Shown here: one piece after another, positions 1-8,824 of the stretch
Layout: every line of letters starts with the position of its first letter
Position numbering within the stretch: position 1 is the stretch's first letter
From: a virus
Length of the DNA: 44,621 nt
IMG/VR virus record: IMGVR_UViG_3300009506_000891
Location: 1 to 44,621 of that record
Strand: one strand, 5' to 3'
The notes under the pieces: model-generated
What the model was told of the DNA's origin: nothing
What the model saw: only the letters and a program-made list of their open reading frames with translations
Databases searched by the model: none
Position numbers and translations under genes: made by a program

Positions 1-2007
1 ATGAGCGCACTGTCTATTACTCTTGGTGTTGTAGCAAAAGCACTTAATGCAGAAGATATAGCTTGTAATACTACTCTTACAGCAGCTACTTTTACTCTTC
101 TTACTAGAGGCTTAACTCCTGCTAATTTAAATGTTATTACCACTGTGGTAGATCCTCTTGGTGGTGCTGGTGGAGGAGCAGAGCAGTTTGGTCCTACTGA
201 TGGAGTAGAGGTTGTTATTGCTCCTGATGGTCGTTTTATTTATTCATTAGACTTAGCAGCAAGTGATGTAATAGAATTTACTTTTTCTCCTCCAGCTAGT
301 GCAGCAGCTTTTAGTATTCTTACAAACACAGGACCGCCTTCTGCAACAGCAGTAGATGCAGAAGATATAGCTTGTAATACTACTCTTGTTGGTGCTTCTC
401 TTACTCCAATAAGAGATTTAACAGCAGGTGAAATAGATTCTGATACCTCTGTTGGTCCTGCTTCTCTACAACCTGTAAGAGATATAGCCCCGGCAGAAGT
501 AGATTCAGAAACAACAATTACTGAACCTTCAGTAACCTTCACTTGGGACTTAAATGCTGGTGAAGTAGACTCCGAAACCTCTATTACTGCTGCTAGTCTA
601 CAACCTATTAGGGCATTGGATGCAGAAGAAGTAGATTGTTCTACCAGTATAGATCCTGCTGATCTTCAACCTATTAGGGATTTAGCACCAGCAGAGATAG
701 ATAGTGAAACTTCTATAGGAGCAGCAAGTTTACAACCTGTCCGATTGTTGCAAGCAGAAGAAGTAGACTCTGAAACTTCTATTACTGCTGGCTATGTTGA
801 AATATCTGGACAAACAGTAGATGTAAATGCTGGAGATATAGCATGTAATACTAGCATTGCTGATGCTTCTATTCAGCCTATTAGGGCAGTAGATTGTGCT
901 AATTTAAATGTAGATACAACCTTACCAGCTACATTACAACCTATAAGACCACTTAATGCAGAAGAAGTAGATTGTTCTACTACTATAGAAGCAGCAAGCC
1001 TTCAAGCTATTAGACCAGTAGATGCTAATGAGATAGATAGTGAAACCTCTATAACTGCTGCTAGTCTACAACCTATAAGAGATGTTTCAGCAGATAATTT
1101 AAATATAGATACTTCTTTAGTAAATGCAAGTCTACAACCTATAAGAGATATTACTGCTGAAGATTTAAATGTAGATACTACATTACCAGCTACTCTACAC
1201 GCTGTTCGACTCTTACAGGTAGAAGACATTGCCTGTGATACTCATATTACTGAAGGTTCTGTTTCTGGAGAATTAACTCCTGCGGATATTGTTTGTGATA
1301 CTAATATAACTGCTGGTAGTATTCAACCTATAAGAGATTTAACAGCAGGAGATATAGCTTCTGAAACAACCTTACCAGCTACATTACAACCTATAAGACC
1401 ACTTAATGCAGAAGAAGTAGATTCTGAAACTTCTATAGATCCAGCTATACTTAATGTAATAAAAGATTTATATTGTGCAGATATAAGTTGTCTTACTAGT
1501 ATTACTGCTGCTACTTTACAGGCTATAAGAGATTTAACAGCAGAAGAAGTAGATTGTGAAGTAAGTATAGATCCTGCTATATTGAATGTTATACGAGCAT
1601 TAGATGCTTCTAATATTCCAAGTGCTACTGATATAGCTGGAACGAGTCTTTCTATATATACAGCAATTTCTGGTTCTACTACTTGGGGGCAAGCTAGTGG
1701 AGTATTGGAAGACAATACTAGAACCTTTGTACAAGGGATATTTGAAAAGACAGGAACAATAACAGGATCAGGAGATAATGAAGCATTAGAATTAGAAGCA
1801 GGACAGTATGCAATATTTGAAATGGTGAATACTGGTGTACATAATGTAGAAGTAGATCAAAATGTTTATTATGGTTCTAGTGCAGATGAAGGAACTTTGA
1901 GTTATAGAACAGGAGCGACACAAGCAGCTTGTTTAGTAGCAGGGTGGAATAATTATACTGGTGCGTTTTCTTCTTTAGGATATGCACAAATTAAGGTAGA
2001 AAACTAA
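1..2007 (+). CDS. 22-residue tandem-repeat virion protein A
   Basis: Large repetitive protein of 668 residues, if the ATG at the window edge is the true start; it could begin further left. From about residue 115 to 560 it is made of about 19 degenerate units of 21-22 residues with the pattern L-x-A-x-[DE]-[IV]-x-x-x-T-[ST]-I-x-x-A-x-L-Q-x-I-R. The last ~110 residues are a non-repetitive domain. Regular hydrophobic spacing of about 22 residues suggests a beta-solenoid or other elongated fold, but this is inference. From memory, similar 'TA-x-DI' repeats occur in many phage and prophage proteins. It overlaps the next gene, a paralogue, by 1 nt (TAATG), and the minor head protein follows. A head fibre, decoration or tail appendage role is plausible; function is unknown. 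Confidence 0.75.
   Translation: MSALSITLGVVAKALNAEDIACNTTLTAATFTLLTRGLTPANLNVITTVVDPLGGAGGGAEQFGPTDGVEVVIAPDGRFIYSLDLAASDVIEFTFSPPASAAAFSILTNTGPPSATAVDAEDIACNTTLVGASLTPIRDLTAGEIDSDTSVGPASLQPVRDIAPAEVDSETTITEPSVTFTWDLNAGEVDSETSITAASLQPIRALDAEEVDCSTSIDPADLQPIRDLAPAEIDSETSIGAASLQPVRLLQAEEVDSETSITAGYVEISGQTVDVNAGDIACNTSIADASIQPIRAVDCANLNVDTTLPATLQPIRPLNAEEVDCSTTIEAASLQAIRPVDANEIDSETSITAASLQPIRDVSADNLNIDTSLVNASLQPIRDITAEDLNVDTTLPATLHAVRLLQVEDIACDTHITEGSVSGELTPADIVCDTNITAGSIQPIRDLTAGDIASETTLPATLQPIRPLNAEEVDSETSIDPAILNVIKDLYCADISCLTSITAATLQAIRDLTAEEVDCEVSIDPAILNVIRALDASNIPSATDIAGTSLSIYTAISGSTTWGQASGVLEDNTRTFVQGIFEKTGTITGSGDNEALELEAGQYAIFEMVNTGVHNVEVDQNVYYGSSADEGTLSYRTGATQAACLVAGWNNYTGAFSSLGYAQIKVEN
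427..471 (+). repeat. 45-bp exact repeat shared by the two repeat-protein genes
   Basis: The 45 bases 427-471 recur exactly at 2568-2612 in the next gene, with different flanks on both sides. Other shared blocks are near 354-391 (also 2760-2797) and 798-826 (also near 3009). Identity at DNA level across synonymous positions suggests recent copying or recombination between the two repeat arrays rather than only ancient protein homology. Confidence 0.85.
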
Positions 2008-4406
2008 TGGGCAATAGTTATTTAGATACCGCTGGACATGCCCGATTCTATGATGATGGTTGGACTCCTTTAGCGAATGAAGACATAAGCTATAGTGGGC
2101 TTGATGTTGGGGACCAGTTTATTCTTTGTATAAATGCTTTTTCTGCTGGTGGTTGTAATAAAACTAATGATGGTAGTCAATTAAAATTACAATATTCCCC
2201 CAATAGTATAAATTGGTATGATATAGGAGTAGACTCTGGCAATGGACAGCTAGATCCCGGCTCGGGAGTAGGAACCGATGATGGGAGTAGTACTTCTAGA
2301 TTATCTAATGAAGCTAGTTGTGTTCCTGCTACTACTCCAGAACACTGTTATTTGAATGAAGGAGATAATACCTTACCAGACTCAGGCACTATTACTAATG
2401 CTGCTGAAAATTGGATTGAAACTCAATGGGTAATTGATACTTCTAATGCTGATCCTTCTCAAATTTATTATTTTAGATTACATGAAAATGTAAGCAATGT
2501 AGATTTTGCTACAATGGCAATTACTCTAACCACCGCTGCTGGTGCTACTCCGGTAGCAGTAAATGCTGGTGAAATAGATTCTGATACCTCTGTTGGTCCT
2601 GCTTCTCTACAAGCAATACGAGCAGTACAAGCAGCAGAAGTAGATAGTGAAACAAGCATAACTCCAGCAAGTATTAATTTTACTTGGGACTTAAATGCTG
2701 GAGAAATAGATAGTGAAACTTCTGTTACTGTTCCTTCAATAGATTTTACTTGGGATCTTAATGCAGAAGATATAGCTTGTAATACTACTCTTGTTGGCAC
2801 TGTAATAAATTTCACTTGGGATTTGAATGTTTCTGAAATAGGTAGTGAAACATCTATAGATCCTGCTGATCTTCAACCAATAAGAGCATTAGATGCTAGT
2901 GAAATAGATAGTGAAACATCTATTACTTCTGGAGATTTAAAGCCTATAAGGTTATTACAAGCAGCAGAAGTAGATAGTGAAACAAGCATAACAGAACCTT
3001 CTGTACAAATATCTGGACAAACAGTAGATGTAAATGCTTCTAATGTAGCTTGTGATACTACTATTGGTACTGGAGATATTCAGCCGATTAGAGCAGTAAA
3101 TGCAGAAGAGCTGGATTGTAATACTGCTTTTGCCGGGATGTCTTTACAACCTATAAGACCACTTAATGCAGAAGATCTTTCTTGTAATACTTCTTTAGAT
3201 GGTGCAAGTGTTAGTGTAGTTAGTGCTATTATTATTCAAGACATTACACTAACTATTGTTTCTGTTGTTTCAGTAAATGCCGAAGACATTATTTGTGATA
3301 CTAGTATAGATTCTGCTGTTCTTCAAGCTATAAGAGATATTTCAGTAGAAGACATTGTTTGTGATACTACTATTGGTGCTGGTGATTTACAACCAATTAG
3401 AGATTTAACAGCCGAAGACATTGCTTGTGATACCAGTATAGATTCTGCTTCCATACAACCAATTAGAGATTTGACAGCAGAAGATATTGTATCTGAAACT
3501 ACTCTTCTTGCTACTTTAACTACTATATGGGCGATTAATCCAGAAGACATTGCTTGTGATACTCATATTACTGAACCTCCTTTCTCTACAGAAGAACTAC
3601 CGGAACAGTTAGATGCATCGAATATTTCATGTGATACAACAATTACTGGTACAGTTTTAGATGTTATTAGGGCAGTAGATGCAGAAGATGCAGAAGTAGA
3701 AACGACTTTTGATAGTGTAACACTTAATGTTATCCATAATCTTAATGCAGAAAACGTAACATCCGATTGTTCTGTAGATCCTGCTGTAGTAGAAGCAATT
3801 AGAGCAGTAAATCCAAAAAATATAGAGTCTGATACTGCTGTAGATGCTGCTACTATACAAAGAATAAGAGCATTAAATGCAGAAGATATATCTGTTGAAA
3901 CTTCTATTACTGCTGGTGAAGTTACTACTTCTAATGAACTTAATGCTGGAGATGTTGCATGTAGTACCAGTATAGATCCTGCTATATTAACTAGGATACG
4001 AGATTTAAATGCTGGAGAAATATCTTCAGAAACATCTATAGAGAATGTTACTTTAACTGCTATAAGAGATTTAACTGTTGGTGATATATCTGCTGCTACT
4101 TCTATTGCTGGTATTACTGCACAAGCTATAAGGAATTTAAATGCTGGTGATATAGTTTGTGAAACTTTACTAGATGGGCAGTGGGTACAGGTAAAAACTA
4201 ATTTACTAGAACTTATAGAATTAGATTCATATATAGCAACAACAACAAATTTAGGAAGTAATATATTAATTACTGCTACTTTTGATTCTGAGCTTGCTTA
4301 TACAGAAGTGCCATTAGAGAGTGCTATATTAACTAGTGCTACTCTAGCTTCAGCTATTACTACAGAGAAGTTATTAACTTCTATAGTCGAATTGGAGGAA
4401 TTTTAA
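2007..4406 (+). CDS. 22-residue tandem-repeat virion protein B
   Basis: Paralogue of the upstream gene, 799 residues. An N-terminal domain of about 180 residues has no repeats and contains several cysteines and aromatic residues. It is followed by more than 20 units of the same 22-residue repeat (L-N-A-x-[DE]-I-x-x-x-T-S-I-x-x-A-x-L-Q-x-I-R) and a non-repetitive C-terminal tail of about 75 residues rich in Leu, Thr and Ala. Different terminal domains on a shared repeat rod look like two fibre-like or decoration proteins with distinct attachment ends. Translation is probably coupled to the upstream gene through TAATG. Expression with the head genes argues for a virion component, but no activity can be assigned. 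Confidence 0.75.
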   Translation: MGNSYLDTAGHARFYDDGWTPLANEDISYSGLDVGDQFILCINAFSAGGCNKTNDGSQLKLQYSPNSINWYDIGVDSGNGQLDPGSGVGTDDGSSTSRLSNEASCVPATTPEHCYLNEGDNTLPDSGTITNAAENWIETQWVIDTSNADPSQIYYFRLHENVSNVDFATMAITLTTAAGATPVAVNAGEIDSDTSVGPASLQAIRAVQAAEVDSETSITPASINFTWDLNAGEIDSETSVTVPSIDFTWDLNAEDIACNTTLVGTVINFTWDLNVSEIGSETSIDPADLQPIRALDASEIDSETSITSGDLKPIRLLQAAEVDSETSITEPSVQISGQTVDVNASNVACDTTIGTGDIQPIRAVNAEELDCNTAFAGMSLQPIRPLNAEDLSCNTSLDGASVSVVSAIIIQDITLTIVSVVSVNAEDIICDTSIDSAVLQAIRDISVEDIVCDTTIGAGDLQPIRDLTAEDIACDTSIDSASIQPIRDLTAEDIVSETTLLATLTTIWAINPEDIACDTHITEPPFSTEELPEQLDASNISCDTTITGTVLDVIRAVDAEDAEVETTFDSVTLNVIHNLNAENVTSDCSVDPAVVEAIRAVNPKNIESDTAVDAATIQRIRALNAEDISVETSITAGEVTTSNELNAGDVACSTSIDPAILTRIRDLNAGEISSETSIENVTLTAIRDLTVGDISAATSIAGITAQAIRNLNAGDIVCETLLDGQWVQVKTNLLELIELDSYIATTTNLGSNILITATFDSELAYTEVPLESAILTSATLASAITTEKLLTSIVELEEF

Positions 4407-4407
4407 A

Positions 4408-4692
4408 ATGTCTAATATGTTTGTAGGAGATGTTGGAACAGTAATCAAGCTTAATGCTGGTACTGATATAAGCAGTGCTAGTACCAAGAAGATAAGAGCA
4501 AAGAAACCGGGAGGTACTCTGGTAGAATGGACCGCTGCTTTAGAGGGAACAGATTATTTAACATATACTACCCAAGCAAGTGATATAGATGAATCTGGTA
4601 TTTGGGAATTTCAAATATATGTAGTATTGTCTTCTTGGCAGGGTTACGGTGCTGTTGCAGAACATAGAGTATTAGATCCATTAGCAGCATGA
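4408..4692 (+). CDS. small Ig-like/baseplate-type accessory protein
   Basis: 94-residue protein with a clear ribosome site (GGAGGA at 4394-4399). The pattern resembles small beta-sandwich phage proteins: a GDVGT start, a K-P-G-G turn, then a Y-T-T-x-A-S-D-I-D-x-S-G-x-W stretch near the middle, as in N-terminal domains of BppU-type baseplate proteins. I recognise the style rather than a certain family. It follows the two repeat proteins directly and shares an ATGA junction with the minor head gene, so it may be a partner or cap for the repeat proteins. Function unknown. Confidence 0.6.
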   Translation: MSNMFVGDVGTVIKLNAGTDISSASTKKIRAKKPGGTLVEWTAALEGTDYLTYTTQASDIDESGIWEFQIYVVLSSWQGYGAVAEHRVLDPLAA

Positions 4693-6545
4693 AACAAGAT
4701 CCTACCAGAACTATAGTACTTAGAAGAAGGTTTTCTAATGATATGGCTAGACGTTTCAGAGAACTGAAAGCTGTTATATGGAAAGCTGTAGTCAAGGAAG
4801 ATTGTTTAGGTTTAAAAGAAGAGAAGATGAACAAACTAAAACTGATAGCCAATATTAAATTGTCTACTCCCGGTTTTAGAGCTTTTGAATATAGGAATGA
4901 TGCAGAGAAGGTAAATGAATTTATAGAGTGGTTAAAAGAACAACAAGAAATAGGAATACTGGAGAAAGTAAAGAACCCACTTACAGGAAAGATAGAACCG
5001 TGGACTAATACTTATATTCAAACGGCATATCAGAAAGGGATATTGACAGGAAGAGCAGAGCTTAAAGCAAGTGGAGTAGAAGATTTACCACCCACTGTAC
5101 TGAAAGGAAGTATTGGAGTGGGTTTTAATCAGCCTATTCATATAGAAAGAATAGAACCTATTTATAGTAGAATCTTTTCTGATCTAGAGGGCATTACAGA
5201 AGTAATGGATCGGCAGATAAGTAGAGTACTATCATTAGGACTAGCAGAAGGTAAGGGACCATATCAAATTGCTAGGAATATGTTGGATACTATTGACAAA
5301 GATAAAACTGGTATGGTAACAGTAGGTGGAAAGAATATGAGAGCAATCAATAGAGCAAGATTGATTACTCGAACTGAAATAGTAAGAACACATAATTTAG
5401 GAGCATTAACCGAATACGAGAATTTTGAACCTATAGTAAATGAAGAAATATTAGTACAGTGGTGGACAGCACTAGATGAAAGGGTTAGAGATACACATAT
5501 AGAAAGGCATGGTAGAATATATACTAGGCAAGAAGCAGAAGAGTTAATAGGTGAACCAAATTGCAGATGTGCTTTACTACCTTATATGAAAAGTATTCAT
5601 GGCAGCAATACTAAAGCTGCTGCTAAGAGGGAAAAAGCATTAGGAGTAAAAGCCATAAAAGCAGTAAAGGTTAAACAAGAACTGCTTGCTAAACAACAAG
5701 CATTAGCAGCACTGGAGAAGCAGATAGCTATAAAGAAAAAGGCTATAGAAAAAGCTAAAGCAAAATTAGACTATGCTAAAAAGAAGAAAGAACCAGTAAA
5801 GATTAAAAGGTATCCGATAGGTAAAAAGTATGAAGCGGAAGAAGTAGGAACACTGAGAGGGGAATACGAGAATGTATACAAGCTTTACAGGAAGGAGTAC
5901 AGAAAGTTTATTGAAGGATTAGAAGATAAGACAGAAGGATCAATGCAGAGTGTTATCAGAAAGAAGATAAGCGAAGAATGCCCCAATGTGATGAACCTCC
6001 TTTCTATTTGGCAAGGGTCTACACAAGGTTCGTATCCTGCTTCTTTAAAGTTTGTAGCAGCAAAAGTAGAGAACAGAGAAATAAAAGCTTTTGTATCCAG
6101 TGAGTCTATAGAGAAAGAAGTAAAGAAATATTTGGCAAGTGGTATGGAAGACAGAGTAATAGACGAGTATATAAGAGTGAGAGCAGCTACCCAAGAATAT
6201 TATAGAGCAGTAGGACAAAAGAAAATTACTCTATATCGTGGAACTGACGGAAGTAAAACAGGACCAGCCTTTAAAGCAAGGTGTTTAGAAGCACAAAAAG
6301 AAGGCTATGGTTTGGTTCCAATTAGAGAAAATGCTTTGTCTGGATATACAGATGAAGTGTCAATAGCAGATGGGTTTGGAAAAAACGCTGGTGGGGTTAC
6401 AGCTAGGATAGAAATGAGTACCAAAGATGTAGTACTACCACATGAGCTTTGGTGGAAGAATAAGTTTATGTCTGAAAGAGAGTTTATAGTATTAGGTGGA
6501 AATAAACAAGTACCTATAAATGACTTATTTTGGAAGGGGATGTAA
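4689..6545 (+). CDS. MuF-like minor head protein fused to ADP-ribosyltransferase-like domain
   Basis: 618-residue, two-part protein. Residues ~150-300 form a phage Mu F / SPP1 gp7-type head morphogenesis domain: R-T-E-I-V-R-T-H near 228-236, a D-E-R-V-R-D-T-H segment near 263-270, and the typical P-N-C-R-C at 290-294. A Lys/Ala-rich coiled linker covers ~305-370. The C-terminal ~110 residues carry the three signatures of an R-S-E class ADP-ribosyltransferase: L-Y-R-G-T with R517, an S551-G-Y-T554 segment followed by an A-D-G-F, and S-E-R-E-F with E596-x-E598. MuF proteins sit inside the prohead near the portal, so the enzyme domain could be packaged and injected to modify host proteins, as with T4 Alt; that role is inference. 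Start ATG overlaps the previous stop (ATGA). Confidence 0.85.
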   Translation: MKQDPTRTIVLRRRFSNDMARRFRELKAVIWKAVVKEDCLGLKEEKMNKLKLIANIKLSTPGFRAFEYRNDAEKVNEFIEWLKEQQEIGILEKVKNPLTGKIEPWTNTYIQTAYQKGILTGRAELKASGVEDLPPTVLKGSIGVGFNQPIHIERIEPIYSRIFSDLEGITEVMDRQISRVLSLGLAEGKGPYQIARNMLDTIDKDKTGMVTVGGKNMRAINRARLITRTEIVRTHNLGALTEYENFEPIVNEEILVQWWTALDERVRDTHIERHGRIYTRQEAEELIGEPNCRCALLPYMKSIHGSNTKAAAKREKALGVKAIKAVKVKQELLAKQQALAALEKQIAIKKKAIEKAKAKLDYAKKKKEPVKIKRYPIGKKYEAEEVGTLRGEYENVYKLYRKEYRKFIEGLEDKTEGSMQSVIRKKISEECPNVMNLLSIWQGSTQGSYPASLKFVAAKVENREIKAFVSSESIEKEVKKYLASGMEDRVIDEYIRVRAATQEYYRAVGQKKITLYRGTDGSKTGPAFKARCLEAQKEGYGLVPIRENALSGYTDEVSIADGFGKNAGGVTARIEMSTKDVVLPHELWWKNKFMSEREFIVLGGNKQVPINDLFWKGM

Positions 6546-6546
6546 A

Positions 6547-6717
6547 ATGGGAAAGAAGGTAGCACCATTTGTAGTAGACTTAGTAGAAGAGTCTTTGAAC
6601 GACGATTGGTTTAATTCTGCTAGGTTGAAGAAAAAAGCAAAGAAAGGTGATAAGGTAGCACAAGAATTATTAGATTTAAAAGAGAATACAAAAATGATAG
6701 AGATGGAGACAGACTAA
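6547..6717 (+). CDS. small charged hypothetical protein
   Basis: 56-residue protein starting MGKKVAPF. An in-frame ATG exists further upstream at 6520 inside the previous gene, but the ATG at 6547 has a purine-rich site (GGAAGGGG, about 6533-6540) at correct spacing, so it is preferred. The sequence is charged, with a helical C-terminal half (K-K-K-A-K-K-G-D-K). No family recognised. It lies between the minor head gene and the protease gene. Confidence 0.6.
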   Translation: MGKKVAPFVVDLVEESLNDDWFNSARLKKKAKKGDKVAQELLDLKENTKMIEMETD

Positions 6718-6719
6718 TA

Positions 6720-8297
6720 ATGCCAATACCTACTCCAAGCAAGGGAGAGAAACAATCAGACTTCGTTTCTAGATGTATGGGAAGTGAAGTAATGAAAAAA
6801 GAATATTCAGATTCTAAACAGAGAGCAGCTATTTGTTACAGTCAATTTAAAAAGAAAAGGACAAACAACCAAATGAATAATAATTTGCAAGTCAAAGTGA
6901 CTTTGTTGGTAAATGAAACTAAGAACATAACATTTAATAATGCTCCTACTACAGTAATTCCTGCTGTACTACTAGTAGAGGGTGTGCATAGTGGAGTAGG
7001 AGCAGGACCGCTTTACTACTCTAGTGATGTACTGGAGAAATATGCCAATGTTTGGAACAAAGCACCAATAACAGTAGGGCATCCTAAAGACGATGATGGA
7101 CAGTATGTACCTTGTGATACTCCAGAAGTTTATGAAAGATGTACGGTAGGAAATGTATTTAATAGTAGATATGCTGATAATAAGATTAAAGCAGATCTAT
7201 ATATAAATACTGCTAAGATAGAAGAACAAGCACCAAACTTTATCAATGATGTACTAAGCTATAAAAACAAAGGCGAAATAAGTACAGGAGTAGTAGCAGT
7301 TGTAGATATGGAAGGTGGTACATGGAATGGAGAAGATTATGAAGGAACTGTTACAGAAATTAGAGGGGACCATCTAGCTTTGCTGCCAAATGATAAAGGA
7401 GCATGTTCTACTTCAGATGGGTGTGGACTACTAAGGAATCAAGCAGCAAAAGAAGATGATAATATAATAAAAGGAATGATAAAACATTTTTTAAGTGGTT
7501 TGCTAGACTATGCAAAGACCGAAGATGGAATGTTCGAGAAGTTGGAGAAGTTAGCTAATGCAGTAAGGTCACAAGCACCACTAGGAACGAGCTTTTGGCT
7601 TGTAGATGCATATAAGGATTATATAGTTTATGAGAGATATAAGGAAGGTGAAGAGAGTAAACTATATAAAGTAAAATACTCTACTACTCAAAACGGTGAA
7701 GTAGAATTTAACGAAGCACCTATTGAGGTGAAAGTTAAAAAAGAATATGTAGAAGTAAAAAACAAAATGAAGAAGGAGGCAATTAATAATATGTGTTGTG
7801 AAGACAGAGTGAATGCATTAATCGCAAACGAGGATACTCCCTATGGGGAAACTGACAAGGAATGGCTTCTTGGCTTGAATGAAGAAGCATTTGCCAAGAT
7901 TGAGGAAACCGCTTATAAACAACCAGATGTACCGGAAACTCCCCCGGCAGAAGGTGGAGAAGAAGGAGGGAAACAGGTGAATAATGAAGAGAAAAAAGTG
8001 ACAATGGAAGATCTTCCAGAAGATGTTCAGAAAACTGTTAGGATTGGTTTGAAAGAGTATGATGCAAAGAAGACAAAGCTGATTACTCTTATTACCGGAA
8101 GTGAGAAGAACAAATTTACAGAGGATCAGCTTAAAGCAAAAGACATTGAAGAACTGGAAGCAATTGCTGCTTTGGTAGAAGCTCCTGTACCGGAAGGTGG
8201 AGAAGCAGACTATAGTGGTAGGTCTGGTGGTGTCTTTAATACTGAAGGAGTAGAACCAATGGCTGTACCTACTCTTGCAGATATGAACAAAGAATAA
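6720..8297 (+). CDS. DUF2213-like prohead protease with C-terminal scaffold region
   Basis: 525 residues. Residues 1-45 match a common phage motif (P-x-P-S-x-G-E, then R-C-M, then Q-R-A-A-I-C-Y). Residues ~80-240 look like the DUF2213 head-maturation protease: G-H-P at 120-122, I-S-T-G at 187-190, G-D-H-L-A-L-L at 216-222 and the following G-A-C. The C-terminal part from about residue 358 is acidic and helical and ends like a scaffold. It lies directly before the capsid genes, as prohead proteases do. The product should cut scaffold and capsid precursors during head maturation. An internal ribosome site and start at residue 358 suggest the scaffold is also made alone (separate entry). Catalytic assignments rest on motif recognition. 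Confidence 0.8.
   Translation: MPIPTPSKGEKQSDFVSRCMGSEVMKKEYSDSKQRAAICYSQFKKKRTNNQMNNNLQVKVTLLVNETKNITFNNAPTTVIPAVLLVEGVHSGVGAGPLYYSSDVLEKYANVWNKAPITVGHPKDDDGQYVPCDTPEVYERCTVGNVFNSRYADNKIKADLYINTAKIEEQAPNFINDVLSYKNKGEISTGVVAVVDMEGGTWNGEDYEGTVTEIRGDHLALLPNDKGACSTSDGCGLLRNQAAKEDDNIIKGMIKHFLSGLLDYAKTEDGMFEKLEKLANAVRSQAPLGTSFWLVDAYKDYIVYERYKEGEESKLYKVKYSTTQNGEVEFNEAPIEVKVKKEYVEVKNKMKKEAINNMCCEDRVNALIANEDTPYGETDKEWLLGLNEEAFAKIEETAYKQPDVPETPPAEGGEEGGKQVNNEEKKVTMEDLPEDVQKTVRIGLKEYDAKKTKLITLITGSEKNKFTEDQLKAKDIEELEAIAALVEAPVPEGGEADYSGRSGGVFNTEGVEPMAVPTLADMNKE
7773..7793 (+). promoter_or_regulatory. internal ribosome site in protease gene
   Basis: AAGGAGG at 7773-7779 lies 11 nt before an in-frame ATG at 7791. 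Its context (AAGGAGGCAATT, then an A/T-rich spacer, then ATG) is almost the same as the leader of the major capsid gene (AAGGAGGCAATTTGGATA before 8825). This is unlikely inside an ordinary coding stretch and decides the nested start. Confidence 0.65.
7791..8297 (+). CDS. nested capsid scaffolding protein (in-frame internal start)
   Basis: Predicted second product of the protease gene, 168 residues, starting at residue 358 (MCCEDRVNAL) and ending at the same stop. It is acidic and mostly helical, with a Pro/Glu/Gly-rich hinge and a segment near the end of the type 'I-T-G-x-x-K-N-K-F-T-E-D-Q-L' seen at the C-terminus of many head protease-scaffold proteins. Lambda C/Nu3 is the known precedent for an in-frame nested scaffold. 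It depends on the internal ribosome site at 7773-7779. Higher expression than the protease would be expected for a scaffold. Not proven from sequence alone. Confidence 0.6.
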   Translation: MCCEDRVNALIANEDTPYGETDKEWLLGLNEEAFAKIEETAYKQPDVPETPPAEGGEEGGKQVNNEEKKVTMEDLPEDVQKTVRIGLKEYDAKKTKLITLITGSEKNKFTEDQLKAKDIEELEAIAALVEAPVPEGGEADYSGRSGGVFNTEGVEPMAVPTLADMNKE

Positions 8298-8327
8298 TTT
8301 AAGATTTAAAGGAGGCATAATTATATT

Positions 8328-8792
8328 ATGACAGTTACTACTATTATTGCTGGTGGAAACGTAGAGTATATTGAAAGAGTTCCGGCAGCAGCTTTCTATC
8401 CGGGGCATTTGCTTGAACTTACTTCTTCAAATACACTCCAGAAACATTCTACTGATGGTGGATCATGTATTCCTGTTATGGTAGCAATTGAGAATGATCT
8501 GGAAGGTGAAGGAGTGACTGATGCTTATGCTACTACTGATAGGGCAAGAGCAGTAATTCCTGCTCCCGGTGCGAAATGCTACTTGAAGGTTAAGATCGGA
8601 GAAAATATTGCCATTGGAGATAAGTTGGTATCTGCTGGTAATGGAGAAGTGAGAGAAGCACACGGTGATTCTTCTGCTGTTGTTATGGAAGAAGACGTTG
8701 TTGCTATTGCTCTAGAAGCAATTGATCTTTCTTCTTCTTCTGCTGGTGCTGCTGCACATCCCTATGGGTTTTGTCTGTGCATGTTTAAATAA
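8328..8792 (+). CDS. capsid-associated (decoration-like) protein
   Basis: 154-residue protein with an excellent ribosome site (AAAGGAGG at 8308-8315), immediately before the major capsid gene. It looks all-beta, with Gly/Val-rich strands, a P-G-x-x-L-E-L stretch near residue 26 and an I-G-D-K-L-V-S-A-G-N-G turn near 106-116, the arrangement seen in DUF2190-like and other capsid decoration or stabilisation proteins. Position between scaffold and capsid supports that role. A trimeric decoration protein on the head surface is the likely function; the family is not certain. Confidence 0.65.
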   Translation: MTVTTIIAGGNVEYIERVPAAAFYPGHLLELTSSNTLQKHSTDGGSCIPVMVAIENDLEGEGVTDAYATTDRARAVIPAPGAKCYLKVKIGENIAIGDKLVSAGNGEVREAHGDSSAVVMEEDVVAIALEAIDLSSSSAGAAAHPYGFCLCMFK

Positions 8793-8824
8793 TTAAATAA
8801 AAATTAAAGGAGGCAATTTGGATA

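Noticed and set aside
360-1640. CRISPR-like repeats
   Set aside because: Repeats are in frame, degenerate, of 63-66 bp and without conserved direct repeats and spacers; they are protein repeats.
6520-6546. Earlier start of the 56-residue gene
   Set aside because: Lies inside the minor head gene without a ribosome site; 6547 has one.
7818-8408. 196-residue - strand frame over the protease gene
   Set aside because: Lies opposite to a clear protease/scaffold gene, has no ribosome site and an improbable composition.
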